Counted from the stretch's first letter, positions 8,706 through 17,707 are shown. The stretch is DNA of 64,000 bases from Bacteroidota bacterium (GCA_027483445.1 JAIXUS010000069.1:1-64000), one strand, 5' to 3'. The notes: a model not told the origin generated them from the sequence alone. Numbers and translations are program-made.

Positions 8706-9918
8706 ACAACAGATATTTCTTCCGAACCTCAGCGTATTTTAGCAAACCCGGTTGCCAGCTCGCCCGAATGTCCTCTTCCGTTTTTCCGGCCTGAATCATT
8801 TTGCGCAAACTATCGGTACCTGCCAGCTTATCGAAAAAGCTGTTGAAAAACTCCTGCTTGTTGGTCGACTGTTCATAGAGACTCATTAACCAATACAAGT
8901 ACAGCCGCTTGGAATCGCGCACAAATTCGCTCCCAAAACCCTGTAAATTAAAACCGGTGCACAGTTTATCCTGATGCAGTGGTTGTTTGCTTCCCGGGCC
9001 GCTTTTTGGGGTGAAGGTGTAGGTTCCGACCTTACTACCGGGCAAGCCAAACACCTCGAAAGGTTGAGGCGTGCCACGACCTACACTTACCGGTGTGCCT
9101 TCGAAAAAGCACAGTGAGGGGTAAAGATAAATGGTGTTCATTGTTTTCAGGTTGGGCGATGGCGGAGTGGTAATCTGGTAGTACTCGCTATGCTTCCAGC
9201 CCACACAAGGAATTACCTGCAAAGAGCATCGAACCCCGGCTTTAAGCCAGCCCTCACCATTGACCATTTGCGCGTACTCGCCCACGGTCATGCCATGAAC
9301 CACTGGCACCGGGTGCATTCCCACAAACGAGGAGAACTTGGGCTCCAATACCGGCCCATCGAAATAATGACCGTTGGGGTTTGGCCGGTCAAGCACCAAA
9401 ACCGGAATCTTTTGTTCGGCGCAGGCTTCCATAACATACGAAAGCGTAGAGATATAGGTATAAAAGCGGGCTCCAACATCCTGAATGTCGAACAGCACCA
9501 GGTCGATGCCCTGCAATTGGGTGGCGCTCGGTTTTTTATTGTCGCCGTACAACGAAACCACGGGCAAACCGGTTTGCGGATCTCTTCCGGAGGCAATCTT
9601 TTCGCCTGCGTCGCCGGCTCCTCGAAAACCATGCTCGGGGGCAAATACCTGTTTGATGTTCACGCCCCGGCTGCGAAGGGTGTCTACCAAATGGGTCTTT
9701 CCAATAAGTGAAGTATGGTTAGCCACCACGGCCACACTTTTTCCGCGCAAAAGGGGAAGATACACATCCATCCGCTCGGCGCCCAGCTGAACATCTGCAT
9801 CGCTGCGGTTAACCACCTGTACACGGGAAAAAATTTGTGTGTTAGCGGCCAGTAATCCGGCAAACCAAAGAATTGTCAGGGTGCTGCAGAGTATTTTCCT
9901 AATTTGGCGGGCTGTCAT
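8695..9918 (-). CDS. namZ: NamZ-type (DUF1343) exo-beta-N-acetylmuramidase
   Basis: About 407 aa from the ATG at 9918; a TTG at 9930 would add four residues but the ATG gives a better leader (RKILCSTLTILWFAGLLAAN). Family signatures are clear: VAVVANHTSLIGKT, FAPEHGFRGAGDAGE, LVLFDIQDVGARFYTYISTL, VLDRPNPNG, and MTVGEY. Members of this family (NamZ of Bacillus) release N-acetylmuramic acid from the non-reducing end of peptidoglycan fragments, so the product probably works in cell-wall recycling or scavenging in the periplasm. It is the first gene of the operon with csaA and marR and is divergent from the permease gene, with only 12 nt between start codons. Confidence 0.85.
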   Translation of the reverse strand: MTARQIRKILCSTLTILWFAGLLAANTQIFSRVQVVNRSDADVQLGAERMDVYLPLLRGKSVAVVANHTSLIGKTHLVDTLRSRGVNIKQVFAPEHGFRGAGDAGEKIASGRDPQTGLPVVSLYGDNKKPSATQLQGIDLVLFDIQDVGARFYTYISTLSYVMEACAEQKIPVLVLDRPNPNGHYFDGPVLEPKFSSFVGMHPVPVVHGMTVGEYAQMVNGEGWLKAGVRCSLQVIPCVGWKHSEYYQITTPPSPNLKTMNTIYLYPSLCFFEGTPVSVGRGTPQPFEVFGLPGSKVGTYTFTPKSGPGSKQPLHQDKLCTGFNLQGFGSEFVRDSKRLYLYWLMSLYEQSTNKQEFFNSFFDKLAGTDSLRKMIQAGKTEEDIRASWQPGLLKYAEVRKKYLLYEE

Positions 9919-9930
9919 AGCTGAGTTCAA

Positions 9931-11160
9931 GTGGGATTTTCCTGGTTTATCGCAAAAAGGCTGCTACAAAGCGGTAAGGGCCAAAAGCAACTGTCGACAC
10001 CCATTGTGCGCATTGCCATTGGTGGCATTGCCTTGGGCTTGTGTGTGATGATTGTTTCGGTGGCCATTGTAACCGGTTTCCAGCGGGAGATCAGGGCAAA
10101 AGTAATTGGATTCGGGGCTCATTTGCAGGTCATCAAATACGATTCCAACCGTTCGCTCGAAGCGGCACCCATCCAAACCAACGAGCCCTGGATGCAGGAG
10201 CTCAAAGCCTTGCCCGGACTCAGCGCTGTGTACTCGGTAAGCCGAAAGCCGGGCATCATAAAACAGGGCGACGCCATAGAAGGCGTGGTGTTCAAAGGAG
10301 TTTCCGATCCGGCGGCCATGGATTTCTTTGGCCGGCACCTTGAATCGGGACGATTGCCAAATGTGAATGGTCCGGAGCGCTCCAACGAAATACTCCTGTC
10401 ATCAACCCTCGCCAAACAACTGAAACTCAGCACCGACTCGAGCCTAATCATGTACTTTGTGCAAGATCCACCCAAGGCACGAAAGTTCACCATTTCGGGC
10501 ATTTACAATACAGGCCTGGGCGACAACGATTTCGACCGTGTGTATGTTGTAGGCGACGAACGTGTGGTGCAGCAGCTCAACCGTTGGGAACCGCAGCAAT
10601 CGGGCGCTTTGGAAATCATGATTCAGGATTTTCAACAGCTTAATGCCTTAAACGACGCGGTGTACAACCTCATTCCGGCCGAACTTACCAGCCAGAGCAT
10701 CGAAGAAGTATACCCGCAAATTTTTGGCTGGCTCGAGTTGATGGATACCAATGTGTACATCATTATTACGCTTATGCTTGTGGTTTCGGTCATCAACATG
10801 GTTACCTCGCTCCTCATTCTCATTTTGGAAAGGGTGCGCATGATTGGCATTTTGAAAGCGATGGGGGCCGACAACCGTCGTATTTCCGGGCTGTTTCTGC
10901 GGCAGGCTGCTGTATTGATTGCTACCGGAATGCTCATTGGCAATGTGGTCGGTTTATCGCTATGCCTCATTCAGGAAGCCACCGGTTGGATTAAGCTAAA
11001 CCGGGAAACCTATTATCTCACCGAGGTGCCTATAGCCCTTAATTTTCAGCTGATTCTTGGGCTTAACCTGCTTACGTTTGCCGTATGCATGCTGAGCATG
11101 CTGTTGCCTTCGTGGATGGTTTCGCGATTCAGGCCGGCCAAGAGTTTACGGTGGGGTTAA
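9931..11160 (+). CDS. ABC transporter permease, LolC/LolE-FtsX family
   Basis: 409 aa from a GTG start; an in-frame stop at 9922-9924 excludes any earlier start. Layout is that of LolC/E: an N-terminal membrane helix (IVRIAIGGIALGLCVMIVSV), a large periplasmic domain (about residues 50-265), and three C-terminal helices (VYIIITLMLVVSVINMVTSL, AAVLIATGMLIGNVVGLSLC, LILGLNLLTFAVCML) with LERVRMIGILKAMGA between them. Such permeases work with a LolD-type ATPase to move lipoproteins to the outer membrane; no ATPase gene is adjacent. Given the many lipoproteins here, a lipoprotein-sorting role is likely but not proven. Confidence 0.8.
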   Translation: MGFSWFIAKRLLQSGKGQKQLSTPIVRIAIGGIALGLCVMIVSVAIVTGFQREIRAKVIGFGAHLQVIKYDSNRSLEAAPIQTNEPWMQELKALPGLSAVYSVSRKPGIIKQGDAIEGVVFKGVSDPAAMDFFGRHLESGRLPNVNGPERSNEILLSSTLAKQLKLSTDSSLIMYFVQDPPKARKFTISGIYNTGLGDNDFDRVYVVGDERVVQQLNRWEPQQSGALEIMIQDFQQLNALNDAVYNLIPAELTSQSIEEVYPQIFGWLELMDTNVYIIITLMLVVSVINMVTSLLILILERVRMIGILKAMGADNRRISGLFLRQAAVLIATGMLIGNVVGLSLCLIQEATGWIKLNRETYYLTEVPIALNFQLILGLNLLTFAVCMLSMLLPSWMVSRFRPAKSLRWG

Positions 11161-11244
11161 CCTGCTCCACTGAGGTTTGTCGACTCAAACCCCGACATTC
11201 ATTCTTCCGAAAATCGCACGCACTCCATGCCAATTTGGTAATGC

Positions 11245-12027
11245 TTACTCCGACTTCTGCCTTGCCGTCTTCAGATAATTCCCTACAAACGATTTCCCGG
11301 TCAACCCAAAATCGGCGACGGCCAGAAAAACCATATCCTCTGAGCTTTCATTTACACTTTGGTGCATACACCAGCGGGGAATAAACACCACGTCGCCCGG
11401 ATTTACCGGAAACCGGTGCTCATCGATGCGCACATAGCCTGAACCCCGATAAAATACAAACACGGTTTCGTGTGCGTGTTTATGCAGCTCGTTGGTTTTC
11501 CCGGGGGCAATACGCACAATTCTCGGATCGAGCAATTCGGTATTGAAGGGCAGGCGTGTTACCTGAAAATCAATGCCGAGCTTGTCTGACTGATTCTCAT
11601 ACAGCGAGGACTGATTGTGTTGGTCGATTCTAGCATGGTACTCCGGATTTTCACCCAATCCGGTTAAACTTTTCCGGGCATTAATCGCTTCAATTAACCC
11701 TTGAACCCTCAACATCTGCAAGCTATTCCAAATGGCCGAAGCCGAAGGAAGAAGGGCCTCAACCGGTTCGAAATGGTCATCAGGCTTTGCCAAAAACTGA
11801 AGCCAGGCCCTGGCCGCAGAAACATCGGTTTGGAGGGCCCTGCTGCTCAGGGTTTTCACCGAAATGTACAGGTGCGAAAAACAGGCATCGAGCCCAACAA
11901 GGCTTCCACTCGTTTGCTGGTCTAAGGCATTTTGAACGGCCATTACACCTTGCCGAATCCATGCGAGTTCCGCATCGCTGAGCTGATGTTGCTTCAGGGC
12001 GGCAACAAACCAAGTAGAGCTTTCCAT
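11245..12027 (-). CDS. cupin-domain protein paired with a diiron oxidase
   Basis: 260 aa. Residues 1-150 are helical and unrecognised. Residues ~165-235 form a cupin: motif 1 LHKHAHETVFVFYRGSG has metal-binding His182, His184 and an acidic residue, and motif 2 PGDVVFIPRWCMHQSVN has His222. The protein therefore probably binds a metal such as Fe(II). It lies 3 nt downstream of the HDO gene and follows it in the same transcript. HDO followed by cupin is the order of the two catalytic domains in the fused N-nitrosating enzyme SznF. Its reaction here is unknown; a plain metal-binding or isomerase role is also possible. Confidence 0.75.
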   Translation of the reverse strand: MESSTWFVAALKQHQLSDAELAWIRQGVMAVQNALDQQTSGSLVGLDACFSHLYISVKTLSSRALQTDVSAARAWLQFLAKPDDHFEPVEALLPSASAIWNSLQMLRVQGLIEAINARKSLTGLGENPEYHARIDQHNQSSLYENQSDKLGIDFQVTRLPFNTELLDPRIVRIAPGKTNELHKHAHETVFVFYRGSGYVRIDEHRFPVNPGDVVFIPRWCMHQSVNESSEDMVFLAVADFGLTGKSFVGNYLKTARQKSE

Positions 12028-12030
12028 GAT

Positions 12031-12828
12031 TTAGAATTTTTCGGCCCGCAGGAGCATGTCGTCCCAATAGGCTGCACGCAGATTTAAGGCTTTTAGCATA
12101 CCTTTTCTCAGGCTTTGGGCCGAGAAATTGTCGTGTGAGGCCAACTCTTCGGCAATGTTAAGCAGAATCAACCCATGCTCGTCGTCCACCTCGGTGTGCA
12201 GGGGGAAAAACACGTATTGCTCAAGACTCAAATCGGTGTGCTTTCGAATGGCGTCGATGATATACCGGTAGATGTGTTTAACCACCGACTCTGTTCCAAT
12301 TCCAATGGCACCCACGGCTTCGGCCGCGTTGGCCTGCTGTATGAGACCAAAAAACGATTCACGCCAAATTTGCACTTCAATGCCGGGCTGTGATGATGCA
12401 TCAACGCCCATGGCATCCTGGAAACGACGAAACAATTGCGGGTGAGGAATGCCCTGAACCCAACTTTCGTCAATGCCGAGCTTTTGAATTTCAGCAATGT
12501 CATCGGCATGCAAATGCCCGGTCTCTTCGGCCAGATTGTCTAACAACAACGTTCTGTGCTCTGCACTTTCCAGTTTTGAAATTACACCGGTTAAATAACG
12601 TGGAAACCAGGCACTGTAAGCTCCATACTGAGTGGCGAAGTCCTTCAATACAGCTGGCATATTTTGAAATTTACCATTTGCAAGGAGCTGAAGATAGGGA
12701 TGATTCACCGCACGGTGATTCAACGCTTCCTCTAAAAGATGCTGCATAACTATAGATTTTTCGGCCGTGCAAGTTTCACCCTCTGGTGATAATGACAATA
12801 GCGATTGAACCTCATTTTTCGCGTTCAT
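12031..12828 (-). CDS. haem-oxygenase-like diiron oxidase (HDO superfamily)
   Basis: 265 aa from the ATG at 12828; an in-frame ATG at 12867 would add 13 residues (MHLLRFKAVKWFV) that do not look like part of the fold. Numbered from 12867, the diiron ligand set of HDO enzymes is complete: E115-x2-H118 (in NLAEETGH), E183 (in AAEAVGAIGIG), and H224-x3-D228-x2-H231 (in FPLHTEVDDEHG). The last spacing matches that of UndA-type enzymes. The protein is all-helical and of typical family length. HDOs oxidise amines, fatty acids or arginine-derived substrates; the substrate here is unknown. The downstream cupin gene suggests a two-enzyme step. Confidence 0.82.
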   Translation of the reverse strand: MNAKNEVQSLLSLSPEGETCTAEKSIVMQHLLEEALNHRAVNHPYLQLLANGKFQNMPAVLKDFATQYGAYSAWFPRYLTGVISKLESAEHRTLLLDNLAEETGHLHADDIAEIQKLGIDESWVQGIPHPQLFRRFQDAMGVDASSQPGIEVQIWRESFFGLIQQANAAEAVGAIGIGTESVVKHIYRYIIDAIRKHTDLSLEQYVFFPLHTEVDDEHGLILLNIAEELASHDNFSAQSLRKGMLKALNLRAAYWDDMLLRAEKF

Positions 12829-12967
12829 GACAAACCATTTTACGGCCTTGAAACGCAACAGATGCAAGAATGTTTGTTTACACGCTGCTTACTACTGCAC
12901 AAGCACTCTTTGCCGCCTCGTGAGACACCTCCAGCGTGTTTATCCTTTTATCTTTACCCTTTGAAAA

Positions 12968-14425
12968 GTGAAAAATTATTGCCCATTGATAGCCTCCACA
13001 AACACCCCGAAATTGCGCTTATGGCCGGCGATGATGCTTTGGCTGTGCATTACGCAATTGACCTTAGCCCAAAACTACATTGATACGCTTTATTCGATCA
13101 GTACCGAAAGCAATATCACGTATGGTGAGGCCATTAATTTCGCCGGTACAAACACAACGCTTCAGCTCGATTTATCAACGCCGTCTGATGCCCCGCTCCC
13201 GGCGTGTGGCCGCCCTTTGGTGGTGATAATCCACGGAGGAGCCTGGGTGGCCGGCAGTAAAAACGATGCAGGCATTGTGAACCTACGCGAAACCTTCGCC
13301 AAACGCGGATTTGCAGCCGCGGCCATCAATTACCGCCTGGGGTTTTTCCTCAGCGCCCAAAACCTCAACTGCAACGTGCCCAATTGGAACTGTTCGCTGG
13401 CGGCCGACTCGTCAGAATGGATCAGGGCCTGGTACCGGGGCGTGCAGGATGCCAAAGGCGCCATTCGTTATTTGGTCGCCAACCGCGAGACCTATCAAAT
13501 CGATACCAGCCAAATTTTTGTGCTTGGCGAAAGCGCCGGTGGCTTCATTGCTTTGGGAACGGCTTATCTCGACAATCTCTCAGAAAAACCGCTCGATTGC
13601 CAATTGTTGCCTCCCGTTCAGGCACCCAATGCCGCCTATTTTGCACCCTGCATCCAAAATAGTTCATGGGCGCTGGAAATCGCCACGATGAATCTCAACC
13701 GCCCTGATTTAGGCAGTATTGAAGGCGAGCTGAACCTCAATGCCGGCTCGTACCGCATAAAAGCAGTGGCCAACATGTTTGGCGGCATGCTGCAAAACCT
13801 CTTTGCGCTGAGCGATAACCAAGTGCCTGATTTGTACACCTTTCACCAGCCCAACGATTTAATAGTGCCCATCGGGAGTACCCGTCTGCTGCAAGGCTTC
13901 AGCGAGTGTGCCGCATCAACCGGATGTGTGGGCATTCCTAACCGTCCATGGTCATGGGGCTCGCAGGCCATGCTCAATTACCTCGATACCGCGCAAATTC
14001 CGCCCAGCGCGAAACCGGCCACTCAGGCTGAGATTACCACGAACAACGCCAATTGCCTGACTCAAATTCTCAATCCGGCGCAGGGCGGACACCAATACGA
14101 TGCGCCCTTTCTCCGCTCAGCGCAGGCTGCTGCCTTTTTCGCCGCCCGTATTGTTGAAAACGACTGTTTGGTTGGGCTGGCGGGGCTTTCTCAAAATCGA
14201 CCCGCTGTATGGGCGCTCAACCACGAAATTTCCATACAAACAAGCCGCTCAAGCCCGGTTCACTACCGCATTGTCGATCTCAGTGGCCGCATTGTGCAGC
14301 AAGGCCAATTGCCCGATGGCGCTGGTCGGCTGAGCCTTCATTCGAGCAGCCAACTGGTTTGGGTGTGGCTGCAAGAGGCCGATGGAAAAACGAGCTGCAC
14401 ACCGGTGTGGCTACAAAATCAATAG
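12968..14425 (+). CDS. secreted carboxylesterase-like alpha/beta hydrolase
   Basis: 485 aa from a GTG start, which gives a leader with a basic stretch (KLRLWPAMMLWLCITQLTLAQ). The oxyanion-hole motif HGGAW is near residue 83, the nucleophile elbow GESAGG near residue 185, and a candidate catalytic His in GGHQYDAPF near residue 375. This is the type-B carboxylesterase/lipase arrangement. The last ~70 residues (YRIVDLSGRIVQQGQ ... QLVWVWLQ) look like a degenerate T9SS sorting domain, so the enzyme is probably exported to the surface. A -7-like box TATCTTTA lies at 12949-12956. Substrate unknown; a short-chain ester or polysaccharide acetyl group is likely. Confidence 0.72.
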   Translation: MKNYCPLIASTNTPKLRLWPAMMLWLCITQLTLAQNYIDTLYSISTESNITYGEAINFAGTNTTLQLDLSTPSDAPLPACGRPLVVIIHGGAWVAGSKNDAGIVNLRETFAKRGFAAAAINYRLGFFLSAQNLNCNVPNWNCSLAADSSEWIRAWYRGVQDAKGAIRYLVANRETYQIDTSQIFVLGESAGGFIALGTAYLDNLSEKPLDCQLLPPVQAPNAAYFAPCIQNSSWALEIATMNLNRPDLGSIEGELNLNAGSYRIKAVANMFGGMLQNLFALSDNQVPDLYTFHQPNDLIVPIGSTRLLQGFSECAASTGCVGIPNRPWSWGSQAMLNYLDTAQIPPSAKPATQAEITTNNANCLTQILNPAQGGHQYDAPFLRSAQAAAFFAARIVENDCLVGLAGLSQNRPAVWALNHEISIQTSRSSPVHYRIVDLSGRIVQQGQLPDGAGRLSLHSSSQLVWVWLQEADGKTSCTPVWLQNQ

Positions 14426-14738
14426 ACTGAGATATAAAACCTGGTTCACATTTTTGAGCCCAATTTCCACCAGATTGCTTTTAAAGGTTTGGGCGCCAAA
14501 TCGCGCTTTCCTCGCTACACGGTAGCTTGCTCCAATCGCTGGCGTATTGCGGTGAAAGGGGGATTAAGTCTGGAGTATTGAGTCTGTAGTCTTTAGAGGC
14601 GCCAGATTAACATTTGAATGCTTGGCACTGAAACAAAAGGTACAACGTATTTCAGGGAATGACACAATACAAATACGCGACACGCTCAATAAAGAACGTT
14701 CACACAAATGTTACCATAAACTCAGTCTCAAGACACTC
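14426..14738. other. intergenic region with a dispersed repeat and an AGACT-type stretch
   Basis: 313 bases between convergent genes. At 14491-14537 lies an inverted copy of 27061-27107 (47 bases, four mismatches by eye). At about 14570-14595 is a run of GTCTGGAGTATTGAGTCTGT followed by AGTCTTTAG, the same style of repeat as at 25.6 kb and 41.6 kb. No gene or clear terminator seen. Confidence 0.7.
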
Positions 14739-16082
14739 TTACTGTATCAAAGCATTGTCGACTTGCGACTCAATTGCAGCCTGAATTTCTAAAGGCACAA
14801 GGTTGAATAAATCCAATCCGGTTTGGGCTTCAATGGCATCTATTGAGGTTCGGTAAGCCGACCAAGGCTGCGAACTGGCCGTTTGCGTGTTGGGCACATC
14901 GATCGCAATAACACGGGTTGAACTCGAAACCCGCGAAAGGTCGTTTGAGCCAATTGGAAGCACCACCACAGCCTTCCAAACCCTTGCTGGTACCGTAATC
15001 GCACCATTGGCAATGGTTTGCGTAACGCCGCCCAAACTTCCGGTTCCTCCACTTCCGTATCCTCCCGACACAATGTACAGCTCGTTACCCTGATTCATCA
15101 AGGTGCGGCAATAGGCTTCCAAAGCATTCCAGGTAATCTGGTTGTTATTGGGTGCCTGTGGAATGATGTTCGACATTAAAAAAGTTGCCGCATTGTCGGT
15201 CGAAGAGCCGTCGCGATCTTCAGATGGACACATGTGCCCGCGGTCGAAGCCCGTATTGCTGTAGCTGGTAGAGGCCGCCCGGAAGAACGACGACGGAATT
15301 TGAGTGTCGGCAGTAAAGCAATCGCAGCGCGCTGCAGGGCCCTTCCATGCATTGCTGAGGTGCCAGGCAACCCAATTGGCCGAACCTCTTGAGTTGTTAT
15401 AGCTCAACACGTACTGCGTTTTTGAAAGCAGGTAATTGCTTGGAGCGGCCAGATTACTTGTGGCATTGCTGGGGTTTCCTAGCTCGAGGTGACTGTCGCG
15501 CGTTGGCGCTTCGCCGGGCTCGTCGACCGAAATATTGTCGAAGTTCACAATACCACTACCACTCAGCTTAACAATGCGAATGCGGGTTGGCACTGTGGTA
15601 TTTAAGTTAAACGTAGCAGTATTGAGCGTAGTAGATGTGGTAGTTACATTGGAACCGACCTGAATCCAGGTTGTTCCATTATCAACCGAGTATTGGAATT
15701 GCCACGTTGAATTGGCCGTTGTGCCATGCCGGGCATGCTGCACAGTAACGAAGTTAATTCCAAACTCCAGGTTGAAATTGGTGCGGATAAACCCTGCATT
15801 CCGAACCCGGGCGCTGCGAGCCCCAGTTTTGCGGTCGGCCGAAGCGGTACCAATCAAGGCATCTGAAAAGAACCATTGCCCTGAGCCCAAACTTACATTG
15901 GCAGCGGTATAACTGGTTTTTGTGCCACTTTCAAAGCCCTCCGGAAAAAGGGCTGCCATTCGCAAGGCATAAGGCGAATACGGATTCGACAATTCATCAG
16001 TAGTGGTGACTTCTTCTTTCTTGCAGGCCTGGAGCAACAATGCGGTCGCCAGCAACATCAGGTAGATTTTCTTCATCTTCAA
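14739..16082 (-). CDS. DNA/RNA non-specific endonuclease lipoprotein
   Basis: 447 aa. Lipoprotein leader MKMKKIYLMLLATALLLQAC with the lipid-anchor Cys at residue 20. Residues ~50-190 form a jelly-roll-like accessory module (GFESGTKTSYTAANVSLGSG, then VNFDNISVDEPG). Residues ~195-445 are a NUC/NucA-type beta-beta-alpha metal nuclease: TGFDRGHMCPSEDRDG has the DRGH catalytic motif with His as general base, and SNIIPQAPNNNQITWNALE supplies the metal-ligand Asn. It probably degrades extracellular nucleic acid from the cell surface, for phosphate or nucleotide scavenging or biofilm turnover. It sits convergent with the esterase gene and codirectional with rplU-rpmA, but the terminator at 16188-16220 separates them. 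Confidence 0.85.
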   Translation of the reverse strand: MKMKKIYLMLLATALLLQACKKEEVTTTDELSNPYSPYALRMAALFPEGFESGTKTSYTAANVSLGSGQWFFSDALIGTASADRKTGARSARVRNAGFIRTNFNLEFGINFVTVQHARHGTTANSTWQFQYSVDNGTTWIQVGSNVTTTSTTLNTATFNLNTTVPTRIRIVKLSGSGIVNFDNISVDEPGEAPTRDSHLELGNPSNATSNLAAPSNYLLSKTQYVLSYNNSRGSANWVAWHLSNAWKGPAARCDCFTADTQIPSSFFRAASTSYSNTGFDRGHMCPSEDRDGSSTDNAATFLMSNIIPQAPNNNQITWNALEAYCRTLMNQGNELYIVSGGYGSGGTGSLGGVTQTIANGAITVPARVWKAVVVLPIGSNDLSRVSSSTRVIAIDVPNTQTASSQPWSAYRTSIDAIEAQTGLDLFNLVPLEIQAAIESQVDNALIQ

Positions 16083-16187
16083 TCGGAACAGAACGCTGCG
16101 AAAAACACACTTAATCAGGTATTAAGCAAGAATCTGAAAGTGAAATACTTGTTACTCTTTTTCCGATTGAACTCTACTTTACGTAAA

Positions 16188-16220
16188 GCAAAAAAGCCGC
16201 AACCTTGAAGGCTGCGGCTT
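16188..16220 (-). terminator. rho-independent terminator after rpmA
   Basis: On the minus strand AAGCCGCAGCC, loop, GGTTGCGGCTT forms a strong stem followed by a run of T, 23 bases after the rpmA stop codon. Confidence 0.9.
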
Positions 16221-16242
16221 AAATTCGAGACAATTCTGGATC

Positions 16243-16506
16243 TTACTCAGCCGAAGAGGCTACCACCGATACGAACGAACGGTTGTCGCTGCGACGCTTA
16301 AACTGAACAATACCATCGGTGAGCGCGAACAAGGTGTGGTCTTTACCAATACCTACATTCTCACCGGCATGGTGACGGGTTCCACGCTGACGAACAATAA
16401 TGTTCCCGGCTATGGCTACCTGCCCTCCGTAAATTTTTACTCCGAGACGTTTGCTGTGGGACTCACGGCCGTTCTTGGAACTACCGACCCCTTTTTTGTG
16501 TGCCAT
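16243..16506 (-). CDS. rpmA: 50S ribosomal protein L27
   Basis: 87 aa, the normal length of bacterial L27. The N-terminus [16 protein letters not shown] and the following [28 protein letters not shown] and DGIVQFKR are diagnostic. L27 sits at the peptidyl-transferase centre, where its N-terminus reaches the tRNA acceptor ends. There is no extra N-terminal extension of the kind removed by the Prp protease in Firmicutes. Co-transcribed with rplU, 15 nt apart, the universal bacterial order. Confidence 0.98.
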   Translation of the reverse strand: MAHKKGVGSSKNGRESHSKRLGVKIYGGQVAIAGNIIVRQRGTRHHAGENVGIGKDHTLFALTDGIVQFKRRSDNRSFVSVVASSAE

Positions 16507-16521
16507 GGTTCGTAGTGTTTA

Positions 16522-16833
16522 TTAAGCGTTGATACCTTCAATGACAATTTTCGACAAGAACTGGCGATGCCCGTTGGACTTCTGATAGCCTTTTCTTCTC
16601 TTCTTCTTGAAAACGATGACCTTGTCACCCTTTAAATGGTTGAGCACCTTAGCGCTCACCGATGCACCGCTTACGGTGGGAGCTCCAACCTTAACCGATC
16701 CGTTGTTGTCGATCAACAATACATTGTCGAACTTCACTTTATCACCTTCAGCCTGCGGCAAACGGTGAACGAAAAGGGTTTGGTCTTTCTCCACTTTGAA
16801 CTGCTGACCTGCGATATCTACAATTGCGTACAT
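16522..16833 (-). CDS. rplU: 50S ribosomal protein L21
   Basis: 103 aa from the ATG at 16833, giving MYAIVDIAGQQFKVEKDQ, the standard L21 opening; an earlier in-frame start at 16872 lies at the promoter and is not used. VKFDNVLL, KGDKVIVFKKKRRKGY and KSNGHRQ are family motifs. L21 binds 23S rRNA in the large subunit. It is the first gene of the rplU-rpmA operon, read from the textbook promoter at 16870-16900. Confidence 0.98.
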   Translation of the reverse strand: MYAIVDIAGQQFKVEKDQTLFVHRLPQAEGDKVKFDNVLLIDNNGSVKVGAPTVSGASVSAKVLNHLKGDKVIVFKKKRRKGYQKSNGHRQFLSKIVIEGINA

Positions 16834-16869
16834 AGTGTAAAAGATTTGTGCCTTCTTTTTGAAGGGACG

Positions 16870-16900
16870 CAAAAGTAATCAAAGCATCCGAATCTCCAAA
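16870..16900 (-). promoter_or_regulatory. consensus Bacteroidota promoter of rplU-rpmA
   Basis: Minus strand: TTTG (plus-strand 16897-16900), exactly 19 bases, then TACTTTTG (plus-strand 16870-16877). Both boxes match TTTG-N19-TAnnTTTG perfectly. The predicted leader is about 30 nt. Confidence 0.88.
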
Positions 16901-17020
16901 GCCTATTGTTCATTTCTTGTGAAAAACCTGTTTACTCCTCCATCCGACAAGTCGCTGTTTTTGTATTGGTAAGGCTTTTCGGCGATTCCGAAATTTGTTC
17001 CAATCAAAATACGAAAAGCC

Positions 17021-17707
17021 ATGAAACGAGCCGCCCTACTCTGTATAATCTGCCTGGCCATGCTCAGCGCTCAGGCTCAACTTACCGGAACCCTAACCGG
17101 AACCCTGCGCGATTCGGTTACCATGGAACCCCTGCCCTACGCTGTTGTTCAACTTCGCTCCGGAAATCAAAGCCTGGGAGCCTTTACCGACAGCGAGGGG
17201 CGCTACACCATCAAGCCCATCAAACCCGGCATCTATACCGTAACATTCTCCTTACTCAATTATACCTCTAAAGTGAAGGAAGGCGTGCGCATCGATGGCG
17301 AAAAAGTGCTCTTTCTGCATGCCGACCTCATGCCGCGCAGCCTCACCGAAGTAGATATTGTGTACGACAAATACCGCGAAGACCTTCTGGGCGCCGGAAC
17401 ACCCTGCATCATTACCCGAATACCGGCCGAAAAACTCCTCGAAACGGCCGTCGACCGTGGTATCGACAATGCCATTGTTGGACTCGTGCCCCGGGTAGTA
17501 CAATCTGATGCCGGAAACGCACTGCACTTCTCCGGCTCGCGCTCCGACGCCTCTACCTATTTTATCGATGGCATGAAAATCATCGGCGAGGCCCATATAC
17601 CACAACTCGGCATCGGCGAAATAACCGTTATTTCAGCAGGCATACCCGCACAATACGGCGATACCACCTCGGGCGTTGTAATCGTGCAAACCAAAAGCTT
17701 TTGGTAG
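17021..17707 (+). CDS. barrel-less TonB-plug protein with carboxypeptidase-regulatory domain
   Basis: 228 aa. Signal peptide MKRAALLCIICLAMLSAQAQ; then a carboxypeptidase-regulatory-like domain at ~21-110 (GTLTGTLRDSVTMEPLPYAV, GRYTIKPIKPGIYTV); then a plug-like domain at ~120-225 (VPRVVQSDAGNALHFSGSRS, YFIDGMKI, PAQYGDTTSGVVIVQTK). It stops where a receptor's beta-barrel would begin. The following 375 bases hold no in-frame barrel remnant, so this looks like a finished stand-alone protein and not a recent truncation. Role unknown; it could bind a partner receptor, TonB or a periplasmic ligand. Confidence 0.75.
   Translation: MKRAALLCIICLAMLSAQAQLTGTLTGTLRDSVTMEPLPYAVVQLRSGNQSLGAFTDSEGRYTIKPIKPGIYTVTFSLLNYTSKVKEGVRIDGEKVLFLHADLMPRSLTEVDIVYDKYREDLLGAGTPCIITRIPAEKLLETAVDRGIDNAIVGLVPRVVQSDAGNALHFSGSRSDASTYFIDGMKIIGEAHIPQLGIGEITVISAGIPAQYGDTTSGVVIVQTKSFW

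Noticed and set aside
12031-12867. TenA-type thiaminase as identity of the haem-oxygenase-like protein
   Set aside because: The E-x2-H and H-x3-D-x2-H iron ligands point to a diiron oxidase; TenA lacks them.
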